This document shows, piece by piece, positions 1 through 11,814 of a stretch of 64,000 nt of DNA. Origin of the DNA: Clarireedia homoeocarpa. Lineage: Eukaryota > Ascomycota > Leotiomycetes > Helotiales > Rutstroemiaceae. Within the stretch, counting starts at the first letter, position 1. Every line of letters starts with the position of its first letter. A program made the translations under genes and the position numbers. The notes below the pieces were generated by a model. That model was not told where the DNA came from. It made no database searches and worked only from the letters and a program-made list of their open reading frames with translations. The DNA is taken from positions 186,001-250,000 of the forward strand of contig LNKV01000037.1 of assembly GCA_001465935.1 (NCBI GenBank), in the 5' to 3' direction.

Positions 1-125
1 GTTCACGACTAAGTAGCTTTGACTATATATATAATAGGATGAGTCCAGAAACTCAAGAAACGTCGAACTGAAGTTGCCCAGTGTTAGGGTAGTACGATTA
101 CAAAGACACTACTGATGTTCTCTAT

Positions 126-606
126 CTAGCACTCAGAATCTCCATTCAAAACATGCACGTTGATGGTGCATTTGAATTGACTTTGATCTTCGACCGATAG
201 TACGAGACTTGAATCAAGATCCTGGATTATAAAATCCTGCCTGTTGCTTCTGTATTTGTCAGACCGTACAGAAATCAAGTAATCATCGGTCTCCGCAGGA
301 AGAAAAGAATGCGAAGGCTCGTCGGTATGGTACTGCACATAGATTTATATATATATCCACTCCGAACTGAAGTGGGAACTTGACTTAGAGTTACTGTAAC
401 CTTGAAACCTCGATATTGAAACGGCCGGAACGACAGGAAGGCAAAGGAACTGCTTCCAGGAGATCCCAGGACAATCTGAAGCAAGAGCTTTGATATGCAT
501 ACCCGACGATTTTTGTCTGATCGAACTGTTCTGTGACGGTTCTGAGAACGAGAAACCTGGCATGGAAACCGAAGCTTTCTTCACATGCACGAGTACGAGT
601 TAGCAT
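126..606 (-). CDS. Possible hypothetical gene fragment
   Basis: Weak candidate. A minus-strand reading (stop at 126) has protein-like composition, rich in D, S and charged residues, and opens just after a plausible splice acceptor (tgtgcag, AG at 333-334). Upstream, 345-606 holds two overlapping open frames that could supply an earlier exon. I recognise no domain and cannot fix a start codon or the donor site. It could be chance; the frames are short. It lies upstream of the WW-domain gene on the opposite strand. Confidence 0.15.
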
Positions 607-1208
607 TCAAAACGCTTGGGGACAGCTACTCGTACTGTGTGGCGCAGAGCGCAGTGCAACAACTTGTTATGACGGGTGTCAGCTCTGAAAAGGATAATAA
701 GTGGTTCGACTCAAATGAAATCATATATCAAAGCAACTTCCAAAATCCGTAGAAATTTCAATTGGTGAGATTCGAGTACTTTTGGAATTCTGGTTATTCA
801 ACAAGTCAAATAGCTACAGTAGTCAAAATCTCCACGTTTCAATTCGATAAGTTGGATGGTTTGAAGGCTTTTAGATGGTTTGAAGTCATTTAGATGTTTT
901 GGCTGTGCCCAAGTCCGTCGGTGGGCCAGATCCCGCTTTCACGAACGCAAACCCCTGTTCATGCTACACTAAAAAAACCCCTCACCAGCTAGAAAGCTGT
1001 GGCTGAGCTCTGTGCGCACGCATACATCATCATCATCCTCTCGCCATCAGCATTCACTTTCTTTCGCGAAGCGAAGCGACGAAATATAATTGTCAGAATT
1101 TCGCATTATATCTCCTCTTCTCTTTCCATCATCTGTTCTCAAAGCTCAGTGCGATTCCATCTCAAACCAACTCACGAATACTTCTTACGCAACTCAAACC
1201 TATCAAAC
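607..1208. other. Intergenic, upstream of WW-domain gene
   Basis: No convincing gene. The part from about 1000 to 1208 is pyrimidine-rich and is probably the 5' leader of the following gene. The frame of that gene stays open upstream but has no earlier in-frame ATG. Confidence 0.5.
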
Positions 1209-2217
1209 ATGAGTGATTTCGCCCCGCCATCCGGGCCCCCGCCGCCAAAGGTTCCTGCAGGATACAAAGCCGTCTGGAACGATCAATACAAAGAATGGTT
1301 CGTCGCAACCCCATCCATTATGATCACCATATTCCAGCTAACCATCTCCCCATCTCAGGTTCTACGTCAATATCTACACCAAAAAGTCCACCTGGGACAA
1401 ACCCACCGAACCCGTGTACCCCTCCGATGAAGCGCCTCCCTCGGGCCCACCCCCCACCTACGCTCCCGGTAGCTCGAACTCTTCTTATCCTACCGACACC
1501 AAATCCAACCCTTACGACACCCAAACCTCCAACAGCAACACAGTCGAGTCCGATGCCGCGCTCGCCGCGCGCCTGCAGGCAGAAGAGGACGCTCGCGCTG
1601 CCAGCAGCAGCAGCACCGGTAACCGCGACGCCATGCAGGATTACCAGAACACTCCCATGCCACCTGGCTCCTCGGGGACTTCTTCTTATTCACAGGAACT
1701 GCCAGCGCGTGAGCAGAAGAAGGGTGGGTTTCTGGGAAAGTTACTAGGAAAGGCGTCGGGGTCGAGCTCGAGCCAGCAACCGCAGTATCAGCAACCGCAG
1801 TATCAGCAGCAGCAGCAGCAATATGCGCCCCAGCAGGGCTACGGTGGATATGCGCCGCAGCCACAGTATCAACAATATCCGCCTCAGCAGCAGGGGTATG
1901 GCGGGTATGGGGGCGGGTATGGAGGGGGTTATGGAGGGGGGTATCAGCAGCAGCCGGCGAGGAAGACGGGAGGTGGGGGGTTGGGGATGGCGGGAGGAGC
2001 GGCGTTGGGGCTGGGTGGAGGGTTGATTGGGGGGATGTTGTTGGAGGATGCGTAAGTTTTCTTTCTTTCCATATACTCCATGGGTAGAGAGATAAGACAT
2101 CCAACTAACGCTCTAAACAGCATCAATGACCACGACCCAGAAGAATACCAGCAAGGATATGACGCAGGACAAAATGATGACGGCGGAGACTTCGGCGACG
2201 ATGGTGGAGATTTCTAG
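1209..2217 (+). CDS. WW-domain protein, Wwm1-like, Gln/Gly-rich
   Basis: Three exons (1209-1297, 1359-2051, 2121-2217) encode 292 aa. Residues about 5-50 form a WW domain: a proline-rich lead-in, VPAGYKAVW, the EWFYVN core split by intron 1, and STWDKP. The first conserved Trp position is Tyr. The middle is Ser/Pro-rich with an Ala/Glu-rich stretch, then a Gln/Tyr-rich region (QYQQ repeats), Gly-Gly-Tyr repeats, a Gly/Ala/Leu hydrophobic segment like a glycine zipper, and an Asp/Gly acidic tail. Yeast Wwm1 has a similar N-terminal WW domain and binds the metacaspase; a similar adaptor role is inference. Intron 1 uses an unusual GTTCGT donor, and the join restores the WW core exactly. ATG 1209 is the first ATG in frame. 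Exon 2 starts C-rich and ends G-rich. Confidence 0.85.
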
Positions 2218-2853
2218 GCTTTTGATGTAATGGCTGAACAGGACGGGGAATAATGCCGGAATGACACTCACAACCACGGAGTTATCTCTTGTTTATACTT
2301 ACGAAGAATTTAATTTGACTTTTGGCGTTTTCGTTTGACCCCTTTGCGATGATGCTTTCATGATTATATGAAATGCTATGAAGTTTTGTTAAATCATCTA
2401 TCTATCCATCTGTCTGGAGATTCTATTTTCGGTTCTTGACTTTTAAATCATTGCATAATTTCGTGCATTTGCTTGCCTGGTCTCCCAAAGCTTTGGAACT
2501 CGACGATCGAAAGTATTGTTCTTTTGAATACACTCACGAGACAGGGACAAGATAAGATGTATATTTGGAGGTTGATTATGCTTCGAGGTCGAGAAAGTAA
2601 TCTCATTTATATATATATACGTCTTCGAGGTTGGAATCTATATCCCTGCATGATCTCCCTTATATCGATAGTATACTCCCCCAACGCCCTGAAATGTGCA
2701 ACCAGTTAGTTCCTTTTTATCAGAAGCAAAATTTATTAGTTCCTCATCCATTTGCATATACCATACCCCGAAACGCCTCATATCAGTCCCGCTTTCCAAC
2801 ATCCCAATACCCATCCGTCCATCCATCCATCTATCCAAATATTCCTCTTTCAT
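2218..2853. other. Convergent intergenic region
   Basis: AT-rich 3' ends of the WW-domain gene (+) and SSL1 (-). It contains short TATATA runs and a CCATCCATCCATCTATCC tract near 2816-2840. Small open frames here look like noise. Confidence 0.6.
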
Positions 2854-4356
2854 TCACTCAACCATAGCGTCTCCTCCCACCGCACTCCTCCCATTCCTCC
2901 CCTCTCCATTCCCCATCCCCGCACTCCCCCCAATCGACCCCCTCGTATCACTCTGACACCCCGGACAATTATGCACCACCTCATGCGCAAAAACATCGCA
3001 ATCAATACAAAAGTGATTTCCACAAACCTCGCACGCATACCTCCCACTCTCACTCATACCCTTCATTTCCGAGGCTCCCGCTCCCGGATCCGCAACCGCG
3101 AAAACTGTCTGACAGCCAAAACACGCCTTCGACTTCTTGGCCTCCTCCCAACCAACTTCGCGCCAGTTCCTCAAGGGAAACAAATGGTGATAGCTCCGCG
3201 CCAAATGCGTACTCAGAATCAGCGTTAACCCGCAAGCTGGACACTCCATCGGCAAAGCGCAGACCTTGCTGTCGCAGCGCGAGCAGAGATACCCGCCTCG
3301 ACTTAATTTGCTATGACACGCGCAGAAACTCATCCCTTTCCCGGCTGCGAGTGTGCGTGAGGGAAACCCCATCATCAGCAGACTAGACTGAGCTTGTTTC
3401 TTTGTGCGCGTCACAGGTGGCGTCGTGACGGCCATGACCAGGTCCCGGAAATGCTGCTCGTTGAGCGCGACGCTGTAGGTGCTGGTGTCGCCGGCGTTGG
3501 TTTTGGAGCAGAGCTCGGCGCAGATGGCGACTTGGGCTGCGAGGCCGACGATGGAGACGCGGATGCGGTCGCTGACGAGATTGGTGATTGTGTCGTGGAT
3601 GTCACCTGGGTCACTAGAGAGTAGAGCTCCGTAGATGACTAGAACTTCTCTTGTTCCGTGGCTAGGCGCATGGAAGAGAGCGGCTCGACTCATTTCTAAT
3701 GCATTTTGTAAACTAGGATTGCCATTAGGATCTTCGGTGCGGAGGGCTTTCAGTCGTTCGATGTGTTCAGTGGGATTGCCTGATATATCGCTGATGCGGA
3801 TGGCTATACCATCGCGCATGCCTATTATACCCAGCTGGGAAATGGGGTTCTGTTCGAAGTATTCGGTGACGAACTCGCTGGCGTAGCGAAGAGTGAGGAG
3901 GTAACGCGTGGGACGGAGGTCTTTTTCTAACATGGCGAAGGAGAGGTCAAGGATGAGGATTAAGTGGCGGATGATACCTCTTTGTAAAGGTGTCGTATCT
4001 CTCAATAATCTATATAGTACCACATCAGCTTATATCCTATTCGATCGAGGGCAATTGAAATAGCAGGTAATCATTTACCGTTTCCTCTTGTTTGCCTCCC
4101 TCAATCCCTCAACAGTAGAATTAATACTCCCATCCGCCCCTTCAACAACAGTGTCCCAACTCCTTTGAATATCTTCCCAAGCCGCTCGCCGTCGATTACT
4201 CCCGCCTTTCGTATCCCCTCCCCTCGTAGTCGACCCAGCCGGTCCCTTCACAGGCCCCGTAGAGCGAGTTCCATGGCCACCACCCGAAGTAACAGGCGCG
4301 CCAATATCGTCATCTGAGAGATCGTCCGCGACATATTCACCATCAGAATCGGCCAT
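2854..4356 (-). CDS. SSL1: TFIIH core subunit Ssl1/p44
   Basis: Two exons (4079-4356 and 2854-4009, intron 4010-4078) encode 477 aa. Ssl1/p44 is a core TFIIH subunit in transcription initiation and nucleotide excision repair; it binds and stimulates the XPD/Rad3 helicase. The N-terminus is acidic and low-complexity. A von Willebrand A-like fold follows, starting at HLILILDLSFAML, with DIVGLAAQ-type strands later in the domain. The C-terminal half holds a C4-type zinc module (CPACGLTL, then HLARSYHHLFPL) and the RING-like p44 module (CFGCQ, CEVCGNHFCIDCD, CPGCQ). Length fits fungal Ssl1. The tail after the last CxxC is Gly-rich and poorly conserved. The start at 4356 is the first ATG. Exon 2 drifts from C-rich to G-rich on the coding strand. 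Confidence 0.97.
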
Positions 4357-5293
4357 GATTACTGTAACTCAATGAAGCTTCGACAAAACTATCCAGAAAT
4401 TGCTTGTAGTTCTTGGAACCTACTGAATGGTGACGGAGGCAGGGCTGAAGTTTAATTGTCAAGGCTTGAACTTTCAGGCGGGGAGCTCTTTCTTGAGTGG
4501 GACTTTTGCCGAACGAACGAAGGTTTAGGCTAGGCCGGGCTGCACTCTGCTCTGTTACTGCAAGGAAGGGGGGTCTTGTTCTTCTAGCGGGGACGTCGTG
4601 GTCCCTTCAGCCTCGAGATCTACTAGAACACAGGTAGTTTACTCGTACCTACTTCGTACACATGCCATTTCTTATGCTCAGACCTCATTTCTTATACTCA
4701 GACCTGGAATATATTAGTTAGATCAAGCCTCTTAAGCTTTACAATAGGATTCTGACATGCATATACCGCACCCGAAACTTATCATATAGCAAGAGTTGAT
4801 TGGGCCCCAGTGCAAATTTCAAGCTTGCATTGGGCTTCGATCCTCCACGCGGAATGTAATAGTACCATGCGCATGGATTACATTCATCTGCGAGATGCAA
4901 GTGGGGAAATGGCTGTTCATGAGATCGACATGCAGTGTAAATCGGCGTAACTTTTGTTTGAATTAATTTCTATCTCCTCCTATTATTATAAGCTCCATGG
5001 GTATACTACTCGCAAAATCACGATACAAGCCAGTCCTCCAAAATTCATAACGCATTCCAAGTTTGTGCTCTGCCTTATCCCTGTCTGATTGCAGTATCTC
5101 CTCATCCCGCGGCGTGGGTATCTCTCTGGTCCTCATTGTCCTTGAGAACAAATATCCTTGATCCAATATCTATGCTTATTGTGTAGCAAGATTGTACCAC
5201 CCCGGATATTAATAAAATATTGTCGTAAGACTTTCGTATGCGCATTATAACAAAATTCCAAACTCCATTGATCCCATGTTCTTCTCATTTCTG
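4357..5293. other. Intergenic between SSL1 and Chs7-like gene
   Basis: SSL1 promoter side plus the downstream flank of the Chs7-like gene. It holds one exact TACTTCGTAC motif (4650-4659). Frames running through 4963-5435 on the minus strand are downstream or out-of-frame readings and do not look like a gene. Confidence 0.5.
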
Positions 5294-6500
5294 TCATGAG
5301 TATGTGGTCGCGACAGGCATTGGCCAATCGTCTTCTGTAATGCTGGACCAGAAGGTCCATATCATCACCACTGATAGCAGCGTGAAAAGGGTTTCGAAAA
5401 GAGCTCCGTCGATCTTGCCATGCGTTCCATGGCAAATATGAACACTGATGACATAGTTGAAAATTTGGCCAAGAGCAAACAACAAAGCTGCGCTAACAAG
5501 GAAGATCATGGGCTTGCGCTCACCCAGTATCTTGAGGACCAAAATAGTTTCTAGTACGAAGTAGACGAATAGGAATACCAATGGTGCTAGCTGGTATAAG
5601 ACGTATAAAGCGATGTTTCGATTCTCGCCGTTGCCATGTCCAATTAAACTCGAGTCGAAGTGTCCTGTCCAGCTGTAGCCAGTATCGAGAGCAATATATC
5701 CAGTGCCGATGAAGATAACTGCTGCAGAGCCAACCATGAGACCAAGCGACAAAGCCGTGCCATCGTCAATAAGTTGATATCCCACTACAGCGTTGAGCAT
5801 CAAGATCCATAAAGTTGCAGTGATCATGCCAATATGAATACCTGTGAATGCCTATAAATGCTGTCAGTAATGGGATTTTGATACTCTGACTTGTCACACT
5901 CACTATGCGAACTTTCGCGTTTAAAGGAAACTCCCCCACCGTGAATATCTCACATATCTCGATTATGATATAACCCAGAAGGAGCAACTGCATTTCCCTA
6001 CATTAGAAGTGTTAGCACCCAGAATTGAGTGAGTCCACCATAGGATTTTCCACAAACCTTCTTCCCACAGCTGCTTTTTTTCGTTCCGACCGCCATAATA
6101 AGAAAGCCGACACTACAATTGCAATTCCGGCTATGAGTATCGAGCCTATACGTAGGTTAGCCTCCGAACTCTCAATTGACTGATATCTAAGACATACCCA
6201 AATTTCCCAGATGTTTTCCCCCACTCAATGGTATGCCTGTAAGTTCGCACCCCCCATATCCGTAATTACTGTTACTCGGTGGATTGAAAAGCTATTGAAA
6301 GCCGATTAGCAGTGTCCCATCGCGAACCGTAAGGCTGGGACAGAGATGTGGTACGAACGTTGCAGACTGGTAACGTAGAGTCACGGCAGAAATTCTAAGT
6401 TCAGAGGCTCGTCAGTACTGGCTTTTGACGATATGTAATCAATTGACTTTCTGCAATTGCATGTACTCACATGGAAGTTCCCGAATTGCGTTGACCCCAT
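5294..6500 (-). CDS. Chs7-family membrane protein (chitin synthase export chaperone-like)
   Basis: Six exons reconstructed by splice sites and frame: 6471-6500, 6359-6394, 6198-6291, 6058-6145, 5904-5997, 5294-5851; 299 aa. The N-terminus MGSTQFGNFH followed by NFCRDSTLPVCN is the Chs7-type start. About seven hydrophobic segments follow (GSILIAGIAIVVSAFLLW; MQLLLLGYIII; ITATLWILMLNAVVGYQL; GLMVGSAAVIFIGTGYIAL; LYQLAPLVFLFVYFVLETIL; FLVSAALLFALGQIFNYVIS; LFTLLSVVMIWTFW), ending near SSITEDDW. Chs7 acts in the ER and is needed for exit of a class III/IV chitin synthase in yeast. The GCELTG..LSGG region marks this as a paralogue family, so the actual client is unknown. Exons 1 and 2 are only 30 and 36 nt. 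Intron 2 has a GTTCGT donor. Confidence 0.88.
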
Positions 6501-9435
6501 CTTCTCTCGCTGAAGCTAATACTCACAGTCGCGCGCAACGAACCACTGGTGATAATTGGAGGTACGTTTTATTTTCGTTGCTCAATAAACCAAGTTTTAA
6601 GATTGAATACTCTTTCGTTGTCGCCGAATTCCAATGCGCGCGCGTATATTTGAAGTTGTAGGGTTATCGAAAGTCCCGGCTGGCAATTTCTGGTTTCTGT
6701 AGTTCCGTTTTGAATTGTTCTGTCCCATCCAAATCTTGGACCCCCTCGTCCCTTCCTCTACCGTGCTTCCTCGCCCGATGCTACGGACCAATGTAGCCGT
6801 CAGCGTTCAGTTGTCAGGAACGAGGCGCTAGAACTGACTGGTGGATAAGCAGCTTCGGAATGGCGTCCGCGATATGTTTTATATAGAGTTCGAGCCGCGG
6901 GTTGAGTCAGATGCAACTCAGCTGCGAAGTGGCGGAAGTAAGATTCAACGTCGTGTGGTTTTACGTGGAATTTCGTATGGAGAGCCCTTTGCAGAGTCAG
7001 GGTATTATGTACGATAAGAATGATGCGAGAAATGTGAGGTGAGAAGCATGGGAGTGAGTGAATGCATTGAAATGCAAAATGCGCTGGACAAAATGAAAAA
7101 GGCTGGTCACCGTATGTGGCTAGGTAGGAACTGGTGGAATACCATGGTAAAAGGGCAAAAATGGGCAAAAATGGGCAAAAAGAGGGCAAGCTTACTTGTA
7201 TAATTTGACGATGGAATTATGCAGGCAACCATTCAGATCCTGGAGAGTTCCTCTGCCACGATCAAATAATCTTGAATCCTTGTCGATAATGAGGAAAGTA
7301 ACGAGGAACAAGCGATTCTTCCGTTCTAGCGAAATGATCTTGTCCGGGCAACACTGATTCCACCAAATCGGTGTTTGGAAGTTGGTGATGTGTGAGGCGA
7401 AGATCTTACAAAACACCATCTACTTCGTACGGAATACTTCTTACAGAGCAGAAATGTGACCGACAGGGAAGAGGGTTCTCATATGGAGAAATCATGCTGC
7501 CCATGTCATTTGCACTTTATTACAACCATGGGTCTATTCTTCTCTTGCCCTTGAATCCCAAGTCAAAGCAGGTCCAAAGAAGACAAAAGGTGGTCTCGGA
7601 AAACAAAGTCCCTTTTTCCTGCATAAAGGCAGAAGAACAAGCGCCACGGGGTAGAAGATCTGGTCGCCACGGCAGCATGGTCATAAGTGCTTGAACTTGC
7701 TTTTGTTTGCGAGCGACGCAAGTTTCTTCTTCCTGTGCTTCTTGTGTGGTTATGGTTCTCGATTCGTTTTGCTGGGAAAGCTCGGCAGCATGAACGCCCC
7801 CATATAAAACGAGAAAGCGTTGTCAACAGAGCCAGTGTGAGATCCGAGCAGCTGTCATCTCGCTACTGTACTGTTCGTTATCGCCCACTTGGATTATATT
7901 AATTTGGAAAACCTTCATCAGAATGCCGCTCGTGCCATCCTATCATTGAAACATCCTCCAAGTGCCTGAATGAGGTCTGTGGCGGGAGAATTGCGAAACA
8001 CGCTTTAGTGAGAAGAAACTTGTCCTTGCCTGATACGCGGGTCTCTCCTTGCAGTACTTCGTACCCAGTACCTACTTCTTTCAATTCGCACCTCGATTGA
8101 TGGAACACAAGTGTTCAATATATGCAAGCAGCGCTCAAGCTAGACCTCGATTTGAAACCTTCCAGAATGTTGGAGCGATTTGCCGACATTGAGGTTGCAG
8201 ATCGTCGGTAGGAATTATACAGCAGGCAAGTTATCAGGATTTATATCAGCAGTTCTTCGGAACGCTTAGAGGTTGCTGTAAGCGCTGCCAACAGGGCTAT
8301 CAGTGCGTAACCGCCGGAAGAGGGCAGTGCCATTCACCTGATCAGAGTTGTCGTGGATTGTAAGCTTTCGTTTCCCCAGCTCTCTCTCCATCTTTTGGCT
8401 CGAGACTAACTCACTGACAAGGCTCGCAAGGGTTGCTGTATCTCTTGGCCTACCATTGTTCTGGTAGCTCATGTGCCCGCTGTCTTACGGAACTTACTGT
8501 AGCTGGTAAAATGATGTTGCACAGTATCATTTGCTGTCCGGATACGTGCCCACATGATCCAGACCTTCGTATGATGGGACAAAGTACGGGAAGTACCTCC
8601 GTAAAGAAACAACAAAGAAACAGCAAAGAAGATACACGCACTACACCGATACTTTGATCTGCTAGGCGCAGTCTGAAAGCAAGGAGACCTAGTATGACCT
8701 CATTGGACAGACAGATATAAAAAGCAATTGGCAACTATGCCTGCCTACCTAGCTAGGTAATCTTCCTCAGTATCTTTTGTGGAGTATAAACTTCCCCGGG
8801 GAGATAGACGGAGAAGTTGAATGGTTGATTGTGGATCTCCTTTTTCTTTTGTTCCAATTGTACTTCCGTACAGTACAGCACCTACAACGCACATAGTAAC
8901 TTGCAACTGGACAGGTCGGAGGAGAAAAGGGGTGGAATTGGTTGCCTTTGTACACGTGATCATGCTCTTTTAAAAAGAAAGCCCGGTTGCCGATTTCCAT
9001 ACTTAGAACTAGTCCAGAGAGCAGTGCAGTTCACCCGCGCGCGCTCAGCCATTCCTTCCCTCCTTCCCTCCTCCTAAACCACACCAAACCAAATCCCTGA
9101 CCTCGGGCCACGCTTCAACTCACTCCAATCTTGACTACCTGAAAGTAACACGTGCAGCATTAACTTTCAACCAACATCATATCGCATTGTACGACAAGAT
9201 TGAATAATCAGTCCAGCCGCCGAGCCCAAATTTGTCTTATTTTTCTTGTCACATGGAATGAAAGAGCTACCTCACCGCACGGTCTCCACCTTTCCAACTG
9301 GATTGATTCTAACGAACCTCGCCCTATTGGACCCTTAAGTCGACCTAGTGACGTGCCATCTCATTCGATACCTGCACATCCTGAATAGAACTTCAGGCCT
9401 TGTTCTATCTAACCCCGAACTTCCCCACCAACTAA
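6501..9435. other. Long intergenic region
   Basis: About 2.9 kb upstream of both flanking genes. I see no gene I can support. The 129-aa minus frame at 6800-7189 begins within the repeat near 7190 and shows no domain. The region carries two exact TACTTCGTAC motifs (7421-7430, 8055-8064), a short GGGCAAAAAT repeat, and at 9050-9250 C/A-rich sequence that is probably the leader of the sugar porter. Confidence 0.5.
7152..7188. repeat. GGGCAAAAAT tandem repeat, about 3.5 copies
   Basis: Three near-perfect 10-bp copies followed by a degenerate GAGGGCAA unit. Intergenic. Confidence 0.85.
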
Positions 9436-11814
9436 GTGCAGAAAGGGCTGCTGCCAAACAGCTCAACGACCTTCAACATTCCTTCTCCAAAATCACCCCG
9501 TCGCCCTGCGAACATACCCTTAAGAAACCTAACAGCAACTCCGGCAAATCACTCGAATTCACATAGTCAAAGGCTGCTGGGCCCCGACGAGAAGCAGGGT
9601 CGACGGTCTTCCCTATCGCGATCATCGTCACCTGGCTCCGAATTCTCGTGGAGTGATACCGGTGACCTTGCCGAACAACCTGCAGACGAGGAAGACCCGT
9701 TACAAATTCGATTACGAGCATCTCTTGACGAGGAAGTCTTCGGAAGCTCGTCACGACGGCACCCAAGGAAGAGAGTTCGATATCAAGACGAAACCAAGGA
9801 CAAATCAGAGAAACACTACAAACCTGGACTCGTTAAGGAGGATATTGAAATTCCGGATCCCGGGCCAAGGAATATCTCCAGAGTTGAACATATCTTGGCC
9901 AGAATCATGTCGGGAGGTGAAAGACAGATGCGCGGCCTTACCGGCCGGCCCCTAGTGTAAGGAGTTCAATTGGCATCGATTCCATTTGAAGAGAATTGAC
10001 AGTTCGCAGGTATTTTACTAGCATTTTTGTGTCATTGGGCGTTTTCCTGTTTGGCTATGATCAAGGAGTCATGTCTGGCATTATCACGTATGTACAAACC
10101 CTCTGTAGATAGCGTCTTATCTCCTAGCTGATAATTTACCAGTGGACCGTACTTCAAAGACAAGTTCAATCAGCCCACACGAGCCGAAGTTGGTACTATG
10201 GTTGCTATCCTCGAAGTTGGCGCCTTTATCTCATCCCTGGTTGTCGGAAAAGTCGGTGACATTATTGGTCGAAGAATGACAATTTTCTATGGATCCTGCA
10301 TTTTCTTCATTGGAGGTGCACTACAAACAATGGCTACCGGCATGCCTATGATGCTCCTTGGTCGCATTACTGCAGGAGTGGGTGTTGGTATGCTATCGAC
10401 GATCGTACCCATCTATCAGTCGGAAATCTCGCCTCCACATAATCGAGGGAAACTTGCTTGTATTGAATTCTCGGGTAACATTACAGGTTATGCAACATCT
10501 GTCTGGGTGGACTACTTTTGCAGTTATATTAAAAGCGACTACTCCTGGAGGATCCCGCTACTGATGCAGTGCGTTATGGGTGCGCTTTTAGGACTTGGAA
10601 GCTTGGTCATCGTAGAATCCCCAAGGTATGTACTCTATCCAAATCATTGTGCTGTAGCTAAGGAATGATCAGATGGCTTCTAGATAATGATCATGACGAA
10701 GAAGGAATGGTAGTTATTGCCAACCTCTATGGTGGAGGTGACATTCACAACCAAAAGGCAAGAGAAGAATACCGCGAAATCAAGATGAATGTTCTTCTTG
10801 CACGCCAAGAAGGTGAAAAGTCCTACAGAGAAATGTTCAGACGATACCGCACTCGTGTTTTCATTGCCATGTCGGCTCAGGCTTTCGCACAACTTAACGG
10901 CATTAATGTTATCTCGTACTACGCTCCTTATGTCTTCGAATCCGCAGGATGGATGGGCCGTGACGCCATTCTGATGACCGGTATCAATGGACTCACATAT
11001 TTCTTATCTACTGTACCGCCGTGGTATCTCGTAGACCGCTGGGGTCGTCGTTTCATTCTACTAAGTGGAGCTATAGCTATGGTTATATCGCTGTCCTGTA
11101 TCTCGTATTTCCTCTTCCTGGATATCCGATCTACGCCTACACTCGTCGTTATATTCGTCATGCTATACAATGCAGCCTTCGGATTTAGTTGGGGGCCTAT
11201 CCCATGGCTCTATCCTCCCGAGATTCTTCCCCTCAGTATCAGATCCAAGGGTGCTAGTCTGTCAACTGCAACCAATTGGGCATTCAATTGGCTTGTAGGA
11301 GAGTTGACTCCGGTACTACAGGAATGGATCAAATGGCGATTGTATTTGGTACATGCATTTTTCTGCGCAACAAGTTTTGTTGTTGGTAAGTAGTTGCGGC
11401 CGCGGTTTTCTCTACAAAGACTAATGTTTCGCAGTATACTTCATTTATCCTGAGACGGCTGGTGTAAGACTAGAGGATATGGACATGCTCTTCGGTGATG
11501 CAACTACGGCAATGCCTACACCGGCAACTAGAGCCGAGACAGGTTCATTGATGGGTCCCGGCTCTCCTGTCCCTTCCGTTGACCTTAGACGTGGATATAA
11601 CTCGAACGGCATCGGGCCGTCAAGCGCCATTCCCGGTCTTGATATCGACCCACCGAACATTTCAATCGTCAACGGAAAACCCCAGTTTGCAGCAGATGAA
11701 GAATCTGGAGAAGGTGTTGGTGGATGGATATCAAGAATGGTAAACAGATCCAAGGGAGAGGGCGACAGCATTAAAAGCGGGAGGTATAAGCCTTTAGATC
11801 AAGATGAGGAATGA
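9436..11814 (+). CDS. MFS sugar porter with long N-terminal tail (5' end unresolved)
   Basis: Exons: open from at least 9436 to 9956, then 10010-10087, 10143-10625, 10673-11385, 11435-11814; all joins keep frame. The product is a 12-TM sugar porter of the Major Facilitator Superfamily, presumably at the plasma membrane. Signatures include GYDQGVMSGII, GRIIGRR-type loop (VGDIIGRRMT), YQSEISPPHNRGKL, PRWLLDN, FAQLNGINVISYYAP, DRWGRR and the final PETAGVRLEDMD. About 155 residues of Ser/Arg/Asp-rich cytoplasmic tail precede TM1, longer than typical hexose transporters. The frame opens directly after a stop (9433-9435) with no ATG before 9907, so a further upstream exon is likely; an acceptor ccaaacag at about 9454-9461 fits. 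Substrate cannot be read from sequence. Confidence 0.9.

Noticed and set aside
1490..2104. 204-codon antisense frame over the WW-domain gene
   Set aside because: It mirrors the Gln/Gly/Pro-rich repeats of the real gene and has no domain; splice joins on the plus strand restore a WW domain.
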